Shown here one piece after another: positions 33,353-44,702 of a stretch of DNA of 64,000 nt (within the stretch, counting starts at the first letter, position 1; each line of letters starts with the position of its first letter). The stretch is from Rhynchopus sp. YZ270_cl-10. Lineage: Eukaryota > Euglenozoa > Diplonemea > Diplonemida > Diplonemidae. The notes under the pieces are model-generated. The model was given only the letters and a program-made list of their open reading frames with translations. It did no database searches and was not told the DNA's origin. The position numbers were made by a program, and so were the translations under genes. The DNA lies in NCBI GenBank assembly GCA_964035575.1, contig OZ037921.1:1165001-1229000 (forward strand). Direction: 5' to 3'.

Positions 33353-34540
33353 TAGGTGGGGGCAAAACCCCTATTTTTTTGAGGCATTTCGATTTTTTTG
33401 GATTTACGTGCAAAGTACCCGCAAACCACCGAAAATTTCGGGTCAGAGATGGTTTTGGGGTGTGGTTTGGGGGTGTTCTATAGGTGAGACACCCCAGAGA
33501 TACAAAAAAATGGAAAAAAATAGCAAAAATAGACCATTTTGGCCGTTTGGGCCATTTTGGTCAAATGGCCATTTTTGACCAATATTTCAAAAAAAAAAGC
33601 AAAAATTTGTCATCATTAGGCCTGTCTGGGCACAAATATGCCCCAAAAATGTCCCGCGAGTCCATTCCGACCTGTTTTGAACACATTTATCGCCTTTTTT
33701 GGTGTTTTTTTGGTGTTTTGAGGTCAAAAAAGATCCCCTGACTATCCCCTGGCAGCCCTGGGCCGCGACTTGCGCCCTGCTTTTGGACCCCCTCTGGGCC
33801 AAAAAATGGGTGAAAACCCTCGAAAAAGCACTCCGGGGACCCAGATAGTTCCATATATCCACCAGAAACCCACCCAAACACCTCAAAAACATGCCAGAAA
33901 AATATTTTCAAAAACACACTTTTTTCAAAAAGTTCATCTGGGCAGGTTCCATAATGACTTATTTGAAAAAGTGTGTTTTTGAAAATGTTTTTCTGACATG
34001 TTTTTGAGGTGTTTTTGAGGGTGTGCGGTGGAAATTTGGAACTATCTGGGCTCCCAGAGTGCTTTTTCGGAGGTTTTCGCCCATTTTTTGGCCCAGAGTG
34101 GGTCTAAAAGCAGGGCGCAAGTCGCGGCCCAGGGCTGCCAGGGGATAGTCAGGGGATCTTTTTTGACCTCAAAACACCAAAAAAAACACCAAAACAAGTG
34201 CCTAAAGTGTCCAAAACAGGTCGGAATGGACTCACAGGACATTTTTGGGGTAGTTTCGTGCCCAAGCAGCTGTCATGATGTCGAAATTTTGCTGTTTTTT
34301 TGATTTTTTTCTCAAAAAATGGCCATTTTACCCAACATGGCCAAAACCGTCAAAAGCCACTTTTTCACTATTTTTTTTGCATTTTTTCATATTCTGAGGT
34401 GCCCTAATCATGGATTTTCGGGTCTCAGGGTGTTTCTGACCCATTTCTGGGGGGTATGAGGGGTGTTGACAGGTTTTTTGCTCACAAAACCACTTTTTCC
34501 AAAAATGCCTCACCCGTCCTGAAGGTTTTGCCCCCCCCTA
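33353..34540 (+). mobile_element. Nested foldback element X3
   Basis: Ends TAGGTGGGGGCAAAACC and GGTTTTGCCCCCCCCTA. Almost the whole element is an imperfect inverted repeat (left arm to about 33935, right arm from about 33955), roughly 85% matched by eye. More diverged than X2, so probably older, or less often homogenised. Confidence 0.8.
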
Positions 34541-34712
34541 CCCCCCCCCCCCCCCCTTTATTGTTACTTTGTAACATTAAATGGAAAAACGAGCCTTCCC
34601 TTTCTTTTTTTTTTTTCCCATTCTGCATTTCCCCCCCAGTTTTCAATACGAATTTCCTACTTCGTAGGACAGTGGTTTATTGTTTTCTTTATTTTTCCAC
34701 TCTCTCTTTTTA

Positions 34713-34760
34713 AGGTAACTGAGCACGAGAGGCTTAGGTTCATTTCATAAACTTTTCTTT
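34713..34760 (+). repeat. Dispersed two-hairpin motif, copy 10
   Basis: GGTAACTGAGCACGAGAGGC then TTAGGTTCATTTCATAAAC. CTGAGC/GCTTAG keeps the stem with a G-T wobble where others have A-T. Confidence 0.65.
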
Positions 34761-35150
34761 GGCGTTGACACTTCCCAACTTTTTTTTTGGATGTGTGTCG
34801 CCATGGTTAGACATTCACCTTTCAAATGTTCTCTTTTGTTTTGTTTTTCTTCTAACGAAACATCCACGATCTGTTCGGTAAAAAGGGACATCTACCCCCC
34901 ACCCCTTTTTGTGCACCCTTATCTCCTCTCGTGGACACCTCCTTTTTTGCAGTGACATTTTGCAACACAAAGGTGTCCTCTTAATAGGGCGGCAACTCTC
35001 ATCTCACGTTTTCGTTGCAACAAAATTTCCGGGTTGGAACTTCGTAGACCATCTTCAAAAGAGAGCTTTTCTGCGAGTAACCAACTTTCACTTTGTGACA
35101 AAGTGTTTTTTTTTTTTCGGACTTTTATTTTTTTCACGTGCCTGAGCCCG

Positions 35151-35180
35151 CGAGGCGTTTTGCACAATATCAACTTCACT
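35151..35180 (+). repeat. Second dispersed motif, copy 4
   Basis: GAGGCGTTTTGCACAATATC then AACTTCACTT. Confidence 0.5.
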
Positions 35181-35950
35181 TCATTCGATGCGAGGCGCCT
35201 TACTAAATTAGTTTTTTTTGTTTTCATTTTTTTTGTTGGTATGAGGTGCCCCCCTCTCTGCTCTTTCGTGAATTGGAGTAATTTATGAATCTATTCATTT
35301 TTTGTTTGGGTCTGGTTTATGTGAAATGATAAAAAAAAAAAAAAATAATCACCTTTCTCTTTCTCTCTCTTTTGTCTACACCATCGTTGTGCTTGAAGCT
35401 ACATTGGCCTGCTTATGATAGTGGCTCAGGGGTTTCTTCTCTCTGCAGTCACAAAATGACAAAAAGGAATACCAGCGATCGGAAAAATACGGAAGTGTAC
35501 CGGGTAAGGAGACTTCGTAAAACATGACAAACACTTTATTGTAGTTTTTTTTTTTTTGTTTTATTTTCAGCAAAATTTTGCTGGCTTTTTTTTCGATCAC
35601 TCCAGAACAATTTGTATTCCGCACAGCAGTCGCCCTCAGGAGCGTTTTTTTTCTCTTTCTTTTTTCAGCACATTTTTCTTTCTCTCGCGAAATCGATGGC
35701 GGACCAGGGTGTGTGTGTTATCACATCCATCTTTGAAACGCCTACTCTTCCATTCTTTCCCTTCGGTGCTTTTCTGTATAAACCACATTGTCCACAAACT
35801 GCTTTGTCTCGGACGTATGGACAATGGTTTGTCTGTGCCACATGAGGCACATTCGTTTCCCCGTGTAAGGTGACGTTCTGCTCATCTTACTTCTTGTCTT
35901 TTCTTGTCTTTCCCGTTCTTTTTTTTCTTTCTTGCGAACCTGCTGCGTTC

Positions 35951-35977
35951 GGTAATGCGTTTGCACTTCAACTCCTC
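35951..35977 (+). repeat. Second dispersed motif, copy 5
   Basis: AATGCGTTTGCACTTCAACT, eleven bases before copy 11 of the two-hairpin motif. Confidence 0.5.
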
Positions 35978-35987
35978 TTCCTTTCAA

Positions 35988-36030
35988 GGTGACCAAGCAC
36001 GTCAGGCTTAGGTTCACATACGAACTGTAC
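35988..36030 (+). repeat. Dispersed two-hairpin motif, copy 11
   Basis: GGTGACCAAGCACGTCAGGC then TTAGGTTCACATACGAACTG. In stem 2 GTTC now pairs fully with GAAC, where most copies have a C-A mismatch. Confidence 0.65.
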
Positions 36031-37206
36031 CTTCTTTCAAAGATGTGTATGTCCACACGGGAGGCACATTCCGCTAAGAAGCTTCCCTTTCTTTTTAGAG
36101 ACTTCTTCTATTTGCTCTCTTAGGATCCTGTGAAGAAAAAAAAAAACTTAGTGGAGCACACTCTAGGGTGGCTACACTAATACAACCAAGTTTTCAAAAA
36201 AAAAAAAAAAAAAAAAAAAAAACCGTGGCTGCCTATCTGGATGATAGTAGTCTGTTATCAAAAACAACATTTTTCTTCAAAAGACTTATGACTCTCTTAA
36301 CCAGCTTTTTCCCACAACCCCTTGCTTCACCCCCTGATTAGGGTCACCCAGGGTGAGGTAGGGTAGGGTATAATAAAACCTTATGCACCACCCCTCCTTT
36401 GGCAGAGAGGTTAGTCTGCCTCTCCTCCCCTTTGTTTTTTGGATGTGCAAAAACAGAACAAAAAAAATGTATGTTCCAAAAATGCACTTTGAATTTTTTC
36501 ATTTGCGAAAAACCCCCCAAAAAAACCGTCAAAAAAGCGGTAACAAAGTGGCAAGGTGTGTTCAGAGCGCCATGTGTTTGTCTACCAAGCTGATAACCGA
36601 TTTTTTATGACAACCTGGTTGTTCGTATGGCAAATGGCGTTTTCTTTTTTTTTTGGACCACGTCGCCCGAAGGAGTTTCGTTGCAAGGTTGTGATCTAAC
36701 GCGCGTTAGAGCATTCCTACATCTCAGCGTCAACCTATGCAGTGTACTGAGGTTGCAACGATATTTCAAAAAACAAAAAAAAACAAAAAAACAAAAAAAA
36801 GTTTCTCTCTGTTTTTCCTACCTTACCCCCCCGTTTTTTTTCCTCCACGTCTTTCCCTTTATATTCTTTATCACTTTATACCAACTTGGTGTTTTGTGCT
36901 CATGTTTTATTTTTTTTTATTTCTTTTTGCCTCATCAAGGGCGATCTGCACGATTTTTAGCTTTTCAAAAGGGAGAGGTTTTCCTTTAGGTTTATCCCGT
37001 TTTTTTTTTTGACCCTTTTGCAGAAGATGGAGGTGCAGGAAAGGGACTTACGTTTATAGAGGTGTTTGACCATCAATTCATTCACCTTTTTATTAATTTT
37101 TTTTATTTTTATTTTGTTAAATACTGCGATCAGAAAAAGAGGTTACAGCAGAGATGGAGTGCTGCAGCTAAGCGCTTTTTCCATTTCAAAATGTTTTTGG
37201 TTCATC

Positions 37207-37265
37207 CGGTGTACCGGTCATGTACCAAGATACACTATGTCACGAGAGGGCTTTGTATCAAGTGA
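37207..37265 (+). repeat. Third dispersed motif, copy 4
   Basis: CCGG-TGTA-CCGG hairpin, then GTCACGAGAGGGCTTTGTAT and CAAGTGAATTTT. Confidence 0.6.
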
Positions 37266-37579
37266 ATTTTTTCTTTTTTAAAGCAGACCTCAAAACATCC
37301 GCGAGCGTGGACGGGTCATACAAAAGGCTCATTGCAAAAGCGAACATATGCGAGCATTAAGAAACTCCGCCGCGCCCCATTCCATGGTGTGAAGAGGGAT
37401 CGTGTGTACTCCCTCCGTTCCGTCGGGCGCTTGCGCTCATTGGATTCAGCAGACGCCCAGTGTTGTGTTCCAGGACACGTGTTTTTCTTGAGTCTTTCAA
37501 CCATGTTATCCCCTTCCCAGTCAGGATGGGGAAATGACTGTGTGCCTGCTTACAGTTTCCCTGTCAGCAACTCCCAAGT

Positions 37580-37629
37580 GTCAGTGCATGCGTCCCAGAA
37601 GAAGAGGCGTTTGCACTGTCAACTTCACT
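37580..37629 (+). repeat. Second dispersed motif, copy 6
   Basis: CAGTGCATGCGTCC, GAGGCGTTTGCACT and GTCAACTTCACTT in order, so it links the 20263/23155 form with the shorter 43441 form. Confidence 0.6.
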
Positions 37630-38974
37630 TTTTTTTAAAAAACCGAAAAAAGAAGGTCACGTGATGAGATTGATTCATCTTTCCAGTAATTAAAAATAAT
37701 GATTGTGTGATCGAAAAAAAAAAAAAAAAACTGAAGTAAACAAGTAACGACCTGATTTGGTCGGTAGCAACTTCCGGTGCCGGCAAACATACGGCAAACA
37801 CCGTGCATCCGACCAAGTTTTCTCTTTATTTTTTTTTATATTTTGGAGGTGTGGAGGGACGTCTTTCAACAGACACCAGTGATCCCCGATCACCCCTCCC
37901 CTCCCCCCTTTTCTTTCTCTCTCTCTCTCTTTCCTTCTTTCGCATGTTTTCTTTCTTTTTGGAATTGCGATGTTGCCACAACTCACAGCACACGGAGGGG
38001 AGTGTGCGTGGGTCTGAAAATCAGGTCTGCATAATATCGCCCACAGGACAGAAGATGCGTGAGATGTCCCGTGGGTGTGATGTCGCCTGTTTCCCTTCCC
38101 TTGTGTCCGACATTGGAGGACCAAGAGTGATTATTATTTTTCTTTCTTTTTTTCCCCCTCTTTTTCCTCTTTTTTTTTGTGCTTGACTCTGAGAGATTTG
38201 CGTGCACTAGAGACGTGTTCATCATAGTCCCTTTTTTTGTGTGTGCTTTCTTGTCTTTGATTGGAAAGTATATGAAATTAAGTTCTTTTTGAAAACTTGG
38301 TTGTAGTAGTGCAGACACCCAAGGATGAGCTCAACTCTTCTACACGCGTCTATGTGATGCTGTTTCTTTTTGTGTATTTTGCCAGATCGCCTTGAAACTC
38401 AAAAGATTGCGTGTTGTGTTGTGTGTCGGGGACCCAAACACGATTTTTTGAGAATTCAACAATCGATTTTTATTATTTTTATGTTCAGATCGTGTTTCCT
38501 AGCTTGCATCAGATGGAGGCGGACTTGTGGTGGGGAAACACTTTGAACACCTTTTTTTTTTTTATTTTTTGTTTTTGTTTTTCACCATTTCTTGCGATTT
38601 TTGCTGCTGTCCTCTGTGGACCTTGTTGTGCTGAGAATAGTGTGGTCTTGTTCTCACACATCCGTTAACATCCGCTTTTCGGTTCGTCACCGATTCAATT
38701 TTCTTCGCTAACTCCTTCCCTACCACCGCTACAGATTCACAAGGGTGGCTCAGCTGTTTTGGCAGTCTCACTTCACTTCCAAGGAAGGTTCCACGTGTTC
38801 TTGAAGCGCTTTTTCATTTTTTACAGTAGTTTAGTTCCCCCATAGTTTCTTGTCAAAAAAAGGTGTTGTGTACATCACGTTAAGGCACCATCTTTCAAGG
38901 TGTTCAAGCTTCTGAAGCGTACCGTTACCTTCTCTTTGGGTTTGCATAAACTCAAGGCGCCCTTTGATTCTCTT

Positions 38975-39002
38975 GAGGGCGTTTGCACAGTAAACTTCAT
39001 TT
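38975..39002 (+). repeat. Second dispersed motif, copy 7
   Basis: GAGGGCGTTTGCACAGTAAA then CTTCATTTTT. Confidence 0.5.
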
Positions 39003-39668
39003 TTGTCTTTCAGTTGTGGGTAGTGAGGCACCTTCATCTGCGAAGTTTTCTTTTTTTTTCCACACACCTTTGTGCCCAGTCCGCTGTGGTCCAGACAAAC
39101 CGTTCACAGAGGGTTTATTTGTTATTATTTTTCTGTTTTTCTTTATACCCAACATCCCACACATCACATCACAGACCCCATTTTAAAGGGGTGTATGTCC
39201 TCGACGTTGCCCTGGTGTAGAATTAGTGGTTCTAGGTGGGCCACTTCGGGTGGTGCAGGGGTAACCGAGAGCTGACTTGAGTGTGTCCGAGTGGTCGCTC
39301 AGTGGGGCATACACCTCCGTCACTTTCTTGTTTTGTTTCGTTTGCGCTTTTTACACGTATTCCACTGTAAAGCATTCCTTTTTCCTTCTTCCTTTTTCTT
39401 TTCACTGTTCATCCCCCAAAAGGGGGCACGTTTGGCGTAACCTTTCCATTGCGAATCCTATCGCCCTTTTTTTCTTTTCTTTCTTTTGCCATTTTGTTTC
39501 CCCCATCCCGCATATTCAAAAGAAATGATGTTTATGCTCTACATACGACTGCTTTCTCCCTCATGTTTTCCCCAATCCCAAGCCAACCCACCGCCCATAA
39601 ACACGACCACAGTTTGCTACCTTGACATACAAAAGAACATTGTTGTTGTTCATAAACACACAGCAACC

Positions 39669-42600
39669 ATGATGCTCCACTACTTAGCACCGCTTCTGCT
39701 GTGCGCCACTGCACACGGTGCGATCTATTCGCAGTACTCCCTGGACGGACCAACTGTGACAGACACGTTTGGCCTGACAAACTCTGACAAGGAAATCCTT
39801 CTTGGCTCAGGTGACAACGCTGTCTGTGGCAGTTCTTACCACATGAAGGCGGGCGACTTCATCAATCTTGGGAGCTCGAACGGTGCCCCAACTGGCAACG
39901 TCGACTTCTCTGTTGGTGCGTACGTGAAGCCTGTGACTCTTGCCAACCGTGCGCTGTTTGCCATTGGTGGAAACTTCAAAGATAACGACGGCTCCGTCGG
40001 CAACTGGGGTGCGTGGGTGCTGGTTGACTCGAAGGGTGCTCTGAGTGTGCGTACATTGAGGTTGAACCAGAAGAGCTCTGCCACCATTGTTGTTGGGAAG
40101 TGGTCGCAGGTTCTGCTTACGTACACTGCTACTGAGACGGTGCTGCGTCTGTGGGTTGACGGTGTGCTTGCACTCTCCCACGAGGTGACGATGGACCTGC
40201 GCAAGAACTCGAGGTACGGTGGGATGGCTATTGGTGAGTTCCACCTGGGTGGGTCTCCTTGGGGCCGTGGTGGTGAGTACTTCATGGACCACGTCAGCTT
40301 CGCAAACACTGTGTTGACTTCAACGGATGCACGGGCACCTTGCGTGGGCATCTACTCGCAGTACTCCCTGGACGGACCAACTGTGTCAGACAAGTTTGAG
40401 TTGACGAACTCTGACAAGGAAATCCTTCTTGGCTCAGGTGACAACGCTGTCTGTGGCAGTTCTTACCACATGAAGGCGGGCGACTTCATCAATCTTGGGA
40501 GCTCGAACGGTGCCCCAACTGGCAACGTCGACTTCTCTGTTGGTGCGTACGTGAAGCCTGTGACTCTTGCCAACCGTGCGCTGTTTGCCATTGGTGGAAA
40601 CTTCAAAGATAACGATGGCTCCGTCGGCAACTGGGGTGCGTGGGTTCTGGTTGACTCGAAGGGTGCTCTGAGTGTGCGTACATTGAAGTTGAACCAGAAG
40701 AGCTCTGCCACCATTGTTGTTGGGAAGTGGTCGCAGGTTCTGCTTACGTACACTGCTACTGAGACGGTGCTGCGTCTGTGGGTTGACGGTGTGCTTGCAC
40801 TCACCCACGAGGTGACGATGGACCTGCGCAAGAACTCGAGGTACGGTGGGATGGCTATTGGTGAGTTCCACCTGGGTGGGTCTCCTTGGGGCCGTGGTGG
40901 TGAGTACTTCATGGACCACGTCAGCTTCGCGAAGTTTGTGATGACCCTGAATAACGCACGTGCGCCATGCCTCCCAGCGACCACGAGCGCACCCCCTACG
41001 TCTGCACCACCTACATCTGCACCTGCAACGGACGCTCCTGCAACATCTGCTCCCCCGAGGTCAGGCATCTATTCGCAGTACTCCCTGGACGGACCAACTG
41101 TGACAGACACGTTTGGCCTGACAAACTCTGACAAGGAAATCCTTCTTGGCTCAGGTGACAACGCTGTCTGTGGCAGTTCGTACCACATGAAGGCGGGCGA
41201 CTTCATCAATCTTGGGAGCTCGAACAGTGCCCCAACTGGCAACGTCGACTTCTCTGTTGGTGCGTACGTGAAGCCTGTGACTCTTGCCGACCGTGCGCTG
41301 TTTGCCATTGGTGGAAACTTCAAAGATAACGACGGCTCCGTCGGCAACTGGGGTGCGTGGGTGCTGGTTGACTCGAAGGGTGCTCTGAGTGTGCGTACAT
41401 TGAGGTTGAACCAGAAGAGCTCTGCCACCATTGTTGTTGGGAAGTGGTCGCAGGTTCTGCTTACGTACAGTGCTGAGAATTGAGACGATGCTGCGTCTGT
41501 GGGTTGACGGTGTGCTTGCACTCTCCCACGAGGTGACGATGGACCTGCGCAAGAACTCGAGGTACGGTGGGATGGCTATTGGTGAGTTCCACCTGGGTGG
41601 GTCTCCTTGGGGCCGTGGTGGTGAGTACTTCATGGACCACGTCAGCTTCGCAAACGAGGTGCTGAGTGTGGCGGAGGCACGTGCCCCCTGTGTGAGTGCT
41701 AACAACACTGTGGTGACACCCACCCTTCTGGCTGTGAACGCTGAGCACTCTTCTGGTCCCGGCGCAAACGTGATTGACGGGAATGTGGCGACCTTCTGGA
41801 ACGCAGGGCACGTCAGCGGGTGGAACGTGCCGAACTGGGCTTCCTTCGACTTTGGAGCACCTCAGCTTGTGACAAGCTTATCTTTGTACTCTGTGGGAGA
41901 CGTGACACACGATGTAAAGGACTGGGAGCTGCAGATGAGTGAGACAGGCACGGATGGGTGGACTACTGTTGCGTCTGGTGTTGGTGTCTCTGGGTCTGAT
42001 GCTGAGCAGACGACCACCTTCGACGGTGTTGTGTCGAGGTACTGGCGTTTCTACATCCCCACAAGGCACACTGGCTTCCAGGCATACGTGAAGGAGGTTG
42101 TTTTCTACTCGAACGTCGTGACCCAAGCCCCAACCACTGCGCCTGCTACACTCGCACCTGCGATGACAGCAGCACCGGGTACGGTCAACGTTGTGAAGGA
42201 GCTGCTTCGCATTGCTCTGGGTGTGCTGTTCTCCCTGTTTGACGCGGACACATTCCTGGCAGACCTGCTGGCACTTCTTTCGGGGCAGGTCACGAGCGGG
42301 AGCCTGCGTTGGACGTGTCCGGAATCTGCTTGTGGGAACGGCTGCCCTGCGACTAGTGCACTGAAGATTGCTGCTGGGTGCAACTCGCACGACAGCAGTG
42401 TGGCACGCAACGCACAGCTGCTTGCCAGTGGGAACGTTGTCGTCGAGTTTGAGCCTGAGTACGCTGAGGGGAACTCTGCGGACACTGTGAAGCTGGCGCT
42501 TGACCGCGAGGCTGCTACACCCACGACACTTGCCAAGTACAACATCGGGTCCGTGGACGTGGTGCAGGGCGAAGTGGTGATCGTGCACGGGGACGACAGC

Positions 42601-42774
42601 GACGACGACTTGCAGGCGGGGTACATTGTGCTCATTGTTGCAATGGTGCTTCTCTTCCTCATTGTCGTCATCATCGTTGTCGTGTGCCTCGTCACCCGCA
42701 AGAAGAAGGATCCAGTCGAAGACAAGGAAGTCCCGAACTGCCCAACGAATGAAGTGCATGATGCAAGTGTCTAG
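39669..42774 (+). CDS. Surface protein with three LamG-like repeats, discoidin domain and C-terminal membrane anchor (frame broken once)
   Basis: Start ATG 39669 follows ACACACAG and opens a signal peptide (MMLHYLAPLLLCATAHG). Three almost identical units of about 205 residues follow (from about 39720, 40348 and 41065). They resemble concanavalin/LamG-type jelly-roll domains (ILLGSGDNAVCGSSYHMKAG, VDFSVGAYVKP, LLTYTATETVLRLWVDG). Units 2 and 3 are joined by a TSAPPTSAPP linker. An F5/8C discoidin-type domain (NVIDGNVATFWNAGH...YWRFYIPTRH) lies at about 41720-42110, then a T/A/P-rich linker and a Cys-containing region, then a membrane span (42625-42695) and a short KKK tail. This suggests sugar binding at the cell surface. 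Near 41470-41490 unit 3 has four extra bases (TACAGTGCTGAGAATTGAGA against TACACTGCTACTGAGA), which shifts the frame: either a pseudogene, a real variant or an assembly error. No GTATG donor is nearby, so an intron does not explain it. Confidence 0.8.
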
Positions 42775-43315
42775 GAGTCTCGGATAATGGAAATAAAAAG
42801 GAAGAGCGTATACAGGAATTTTATATTTGTGGATTTTTGTTTGTTTTTTCCCACCAAAAAAAGTAGTAGTTACAAACCCCTCTCTGCTTGTAGGGCTTTT
42901 TCCGTTTTGAGCAATAAAATGCAAGAAAAATAAATGGAGTGAATTCTATTTTCTTTTCGTCTTGCTTCTTCTATCATTAAACACGACCAAAACGGAAGAG
43001 TCAGAGTGGCCCCTTCTCCCCTTCCCATCCCTTCCCTCGTTTGCTTTGTTTTGTTGCTTCTGTTGACGATGTATGACTTCGAAAAATTACAAAAAAAAAA
43101 GTGACATGGTCTTGATGCAAAATGCAATCGCAGGTCGTTTTATGTACTTTCTCGACACAATCGCTCACAGGAACAGACACTGCAATTCATCCCTTTCCCC
43201 CCCTGCTACAAGACAGTGAAAGGTGCACGCTTTTGTGTTCCTCTCCACGTTTGTTGCGCATTGAAACGTTGTGTTCATGCTGCGCCACCTGCAGGATGTT
43301 GGCACACACCTCTGG

Positions 43316-43362
43316 GACTAAGAGGCACGAGAGGCTTAGGTTCCATAAACTTTTCTTTCTTT
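43316..43362 (+). repeat. Dispersed two-hairpin motif, copy 12
   Basis: GGACTAAGAGGCACGAGAGG then CTTAGGTTCCATAAAC. CTAAG/CTTAG stem kept; second stem shortened to GTT/AAC. Confidence 0.6.
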
Positions 43363-43440
43363 TCCCCCTGATAATTGGGTTGGGTTCTGTTCTATTGTTC
43401 GTACCTCATCCCAGCTTTTGTTTGTGTTTTAATGCCTGTG

Positions 43441-43471
43441 CCCAGAGGCGTTTGCACGATCAACTTCACTT
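43441..43471 (+). repeat. Second dispersed motif, copy 8
   Basis: GAGGCGTTTGCACGATCAAC then TTCACTTTTG, about 80 bases after copy 12 of the two-hairpin motif. Confidence 0.6.
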
Positions 43472-44316
43472 TTGTTGTGTTTGCGTCATCATGAAGTGGA
43501 CATCCGTTTTTTTTCTGCCACGTTTTCCCCCCGTTGTCCACTCCTTTTTGGAGTATCTGTTGTTCAACGTGTGGCAGGAAGAGCCAATGCCACTTTGGTT
43601 TGATGCTTCCCCATCCCTTGTCACCCTGCTATGTGTTGCTGCACCCCCCATTTCGTTTTGCAACTTTTATTTTCTTTTATGTGCGAAAAAGATTAGGCCA
43701 TCTAAAATAACTTTCTCATTTTGTGGTGTCAAGAAAAGAAGTTTCTTAATCTGCAGGGGGGAAATATAAGAGGGACGGTAAAGGTAAAATGGTAGGCTTT
43801 TTGCGGCGCGCCGACTTTGCCCCGTTAGATATGAAAATAAAGTGTACTTGAGGGAGAGTAGGAAGCCAGGTCAGCAGGGGTCTGTCTGGGGGTCTGTGAA
43901 AAGCAACACTTTCCGTCCCGAAAAGTGGAGCGGGTAAACTATTTAGTTGTGCTTTCATCCGGTTCAGTCGAGGGTGCCTGGCATAACTGAAGTTGAGTTC
44001 TCTCTATTTAATTCTTTTCGATTTTGCTTTTGCGGGCCCACCTTCAGTCCACTTTTAGTTAATTCACTTTGTTTTCAGTCTGGAAACAAAAACAGCTACA
44101 AAGTTCGGCTGTTTTTGCAATATTGCTATTTTCCTCTTCGCCCCTTTTTGTGTTACTCATTAGGTCAAGGCAGCTCACTTACTTGTGTCGCTGCAGACGT
44201 TTTCATATGTGAAAAATATCCAAAAGGAGACTGTGCACGTCTCATAAACCAACCTGTAACCTCACCTAAACATTTCCTATCTATCACCTCCTCTTCGTCT
44301 TGGACGTCCACAAGTT

Positions 44317-44429
44317 CTCCTTAGCTCCTTAGCTCCTTAGCTCCTTAGCTCCTTAGCTCCTTAGCTCCTTAGCTCCTTAGCTCCTTAGCTCCTTAGCTCC
44401 TTAGCTCCTTAGCTCCTTAGCTCCTTAGC
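44317..44429 (+). repeat. (CTCCTTAG)n tandem array
   Basis: About 14 perfect copies of an 8-bp unit at the left edge of the retroelement region. Confidence 0.95.
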
Positions 44430-44458
44430 GGTATCTAAGGTGCACAGGGTGCCTTTAA

Positions 44459-44702
44459 TGGGGTTCATTTTTTTTTACAAGGGGTTCATTTTTTTTTACA
44501 AGGGGTTCATTTTTTTTTACAAGGGGTTCATTTTTTTTTACAAGGGGTTCATTTTTTTTTACAAGGGGTTCATTTTTTTTTACAGGGGTTCATTTTTTTT
44601 TTACAGGGGTTCATTTTTTTTTACAGGGGTTCATTTTTTTTTACAGGGGTTCATTTTTTTTTACAGGGGTTCATTTTTTTTTACAGGGGTTCATTTTTTT
44701 TT
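44459..44702 (+). repeat. 20-21-bp array of GGGGTTCATTTTTTTTTACA units
   Basis: About 12 units, the first six with ACAA and 21 bp, later ones 20 bp, ending directly in module A copy 1. Confidence 0.95.

Larger units (their letters stand above)
30801..34600 (+). mobile_element. 3.8-kb element with 43-bp TIRs holding three further foldback elements
   Basis: The left end from GGGAAGGCTCGTTTTTCC through AATGTTACAAAGTAACAATA is mirrored at the right end with one or two differences over about 43 bp. Its own DNA is probably only 30801-31120 plus 34541-34600 and a poly-C core. Three TA-flanked elements (31121-32143, 32142-33312, 33353-34540) sit in or beside the poly-C tract. The left part shares an 85-bp module with 23296-23968. 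No transposase frame anywhere. Confidence 0.75.
34601..39668. other. Gene-poor DNA with dispersed motifs
   Basis: No convincing coding frame in 5 kb. Homopolymer-rich. Contains dispersed motifs at 34713, 35151, 35951, 35988, 37207, 37580 and 38975. Confidence 0.55.
42775..44316. other. Intergenic after the surface-protein gene
   Basis: AATAAA-like signals occur at about 42790 and 42911. Carries dispersed motifs at 43316 and 43441. No gene-like frame. Confidence 0.5.
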
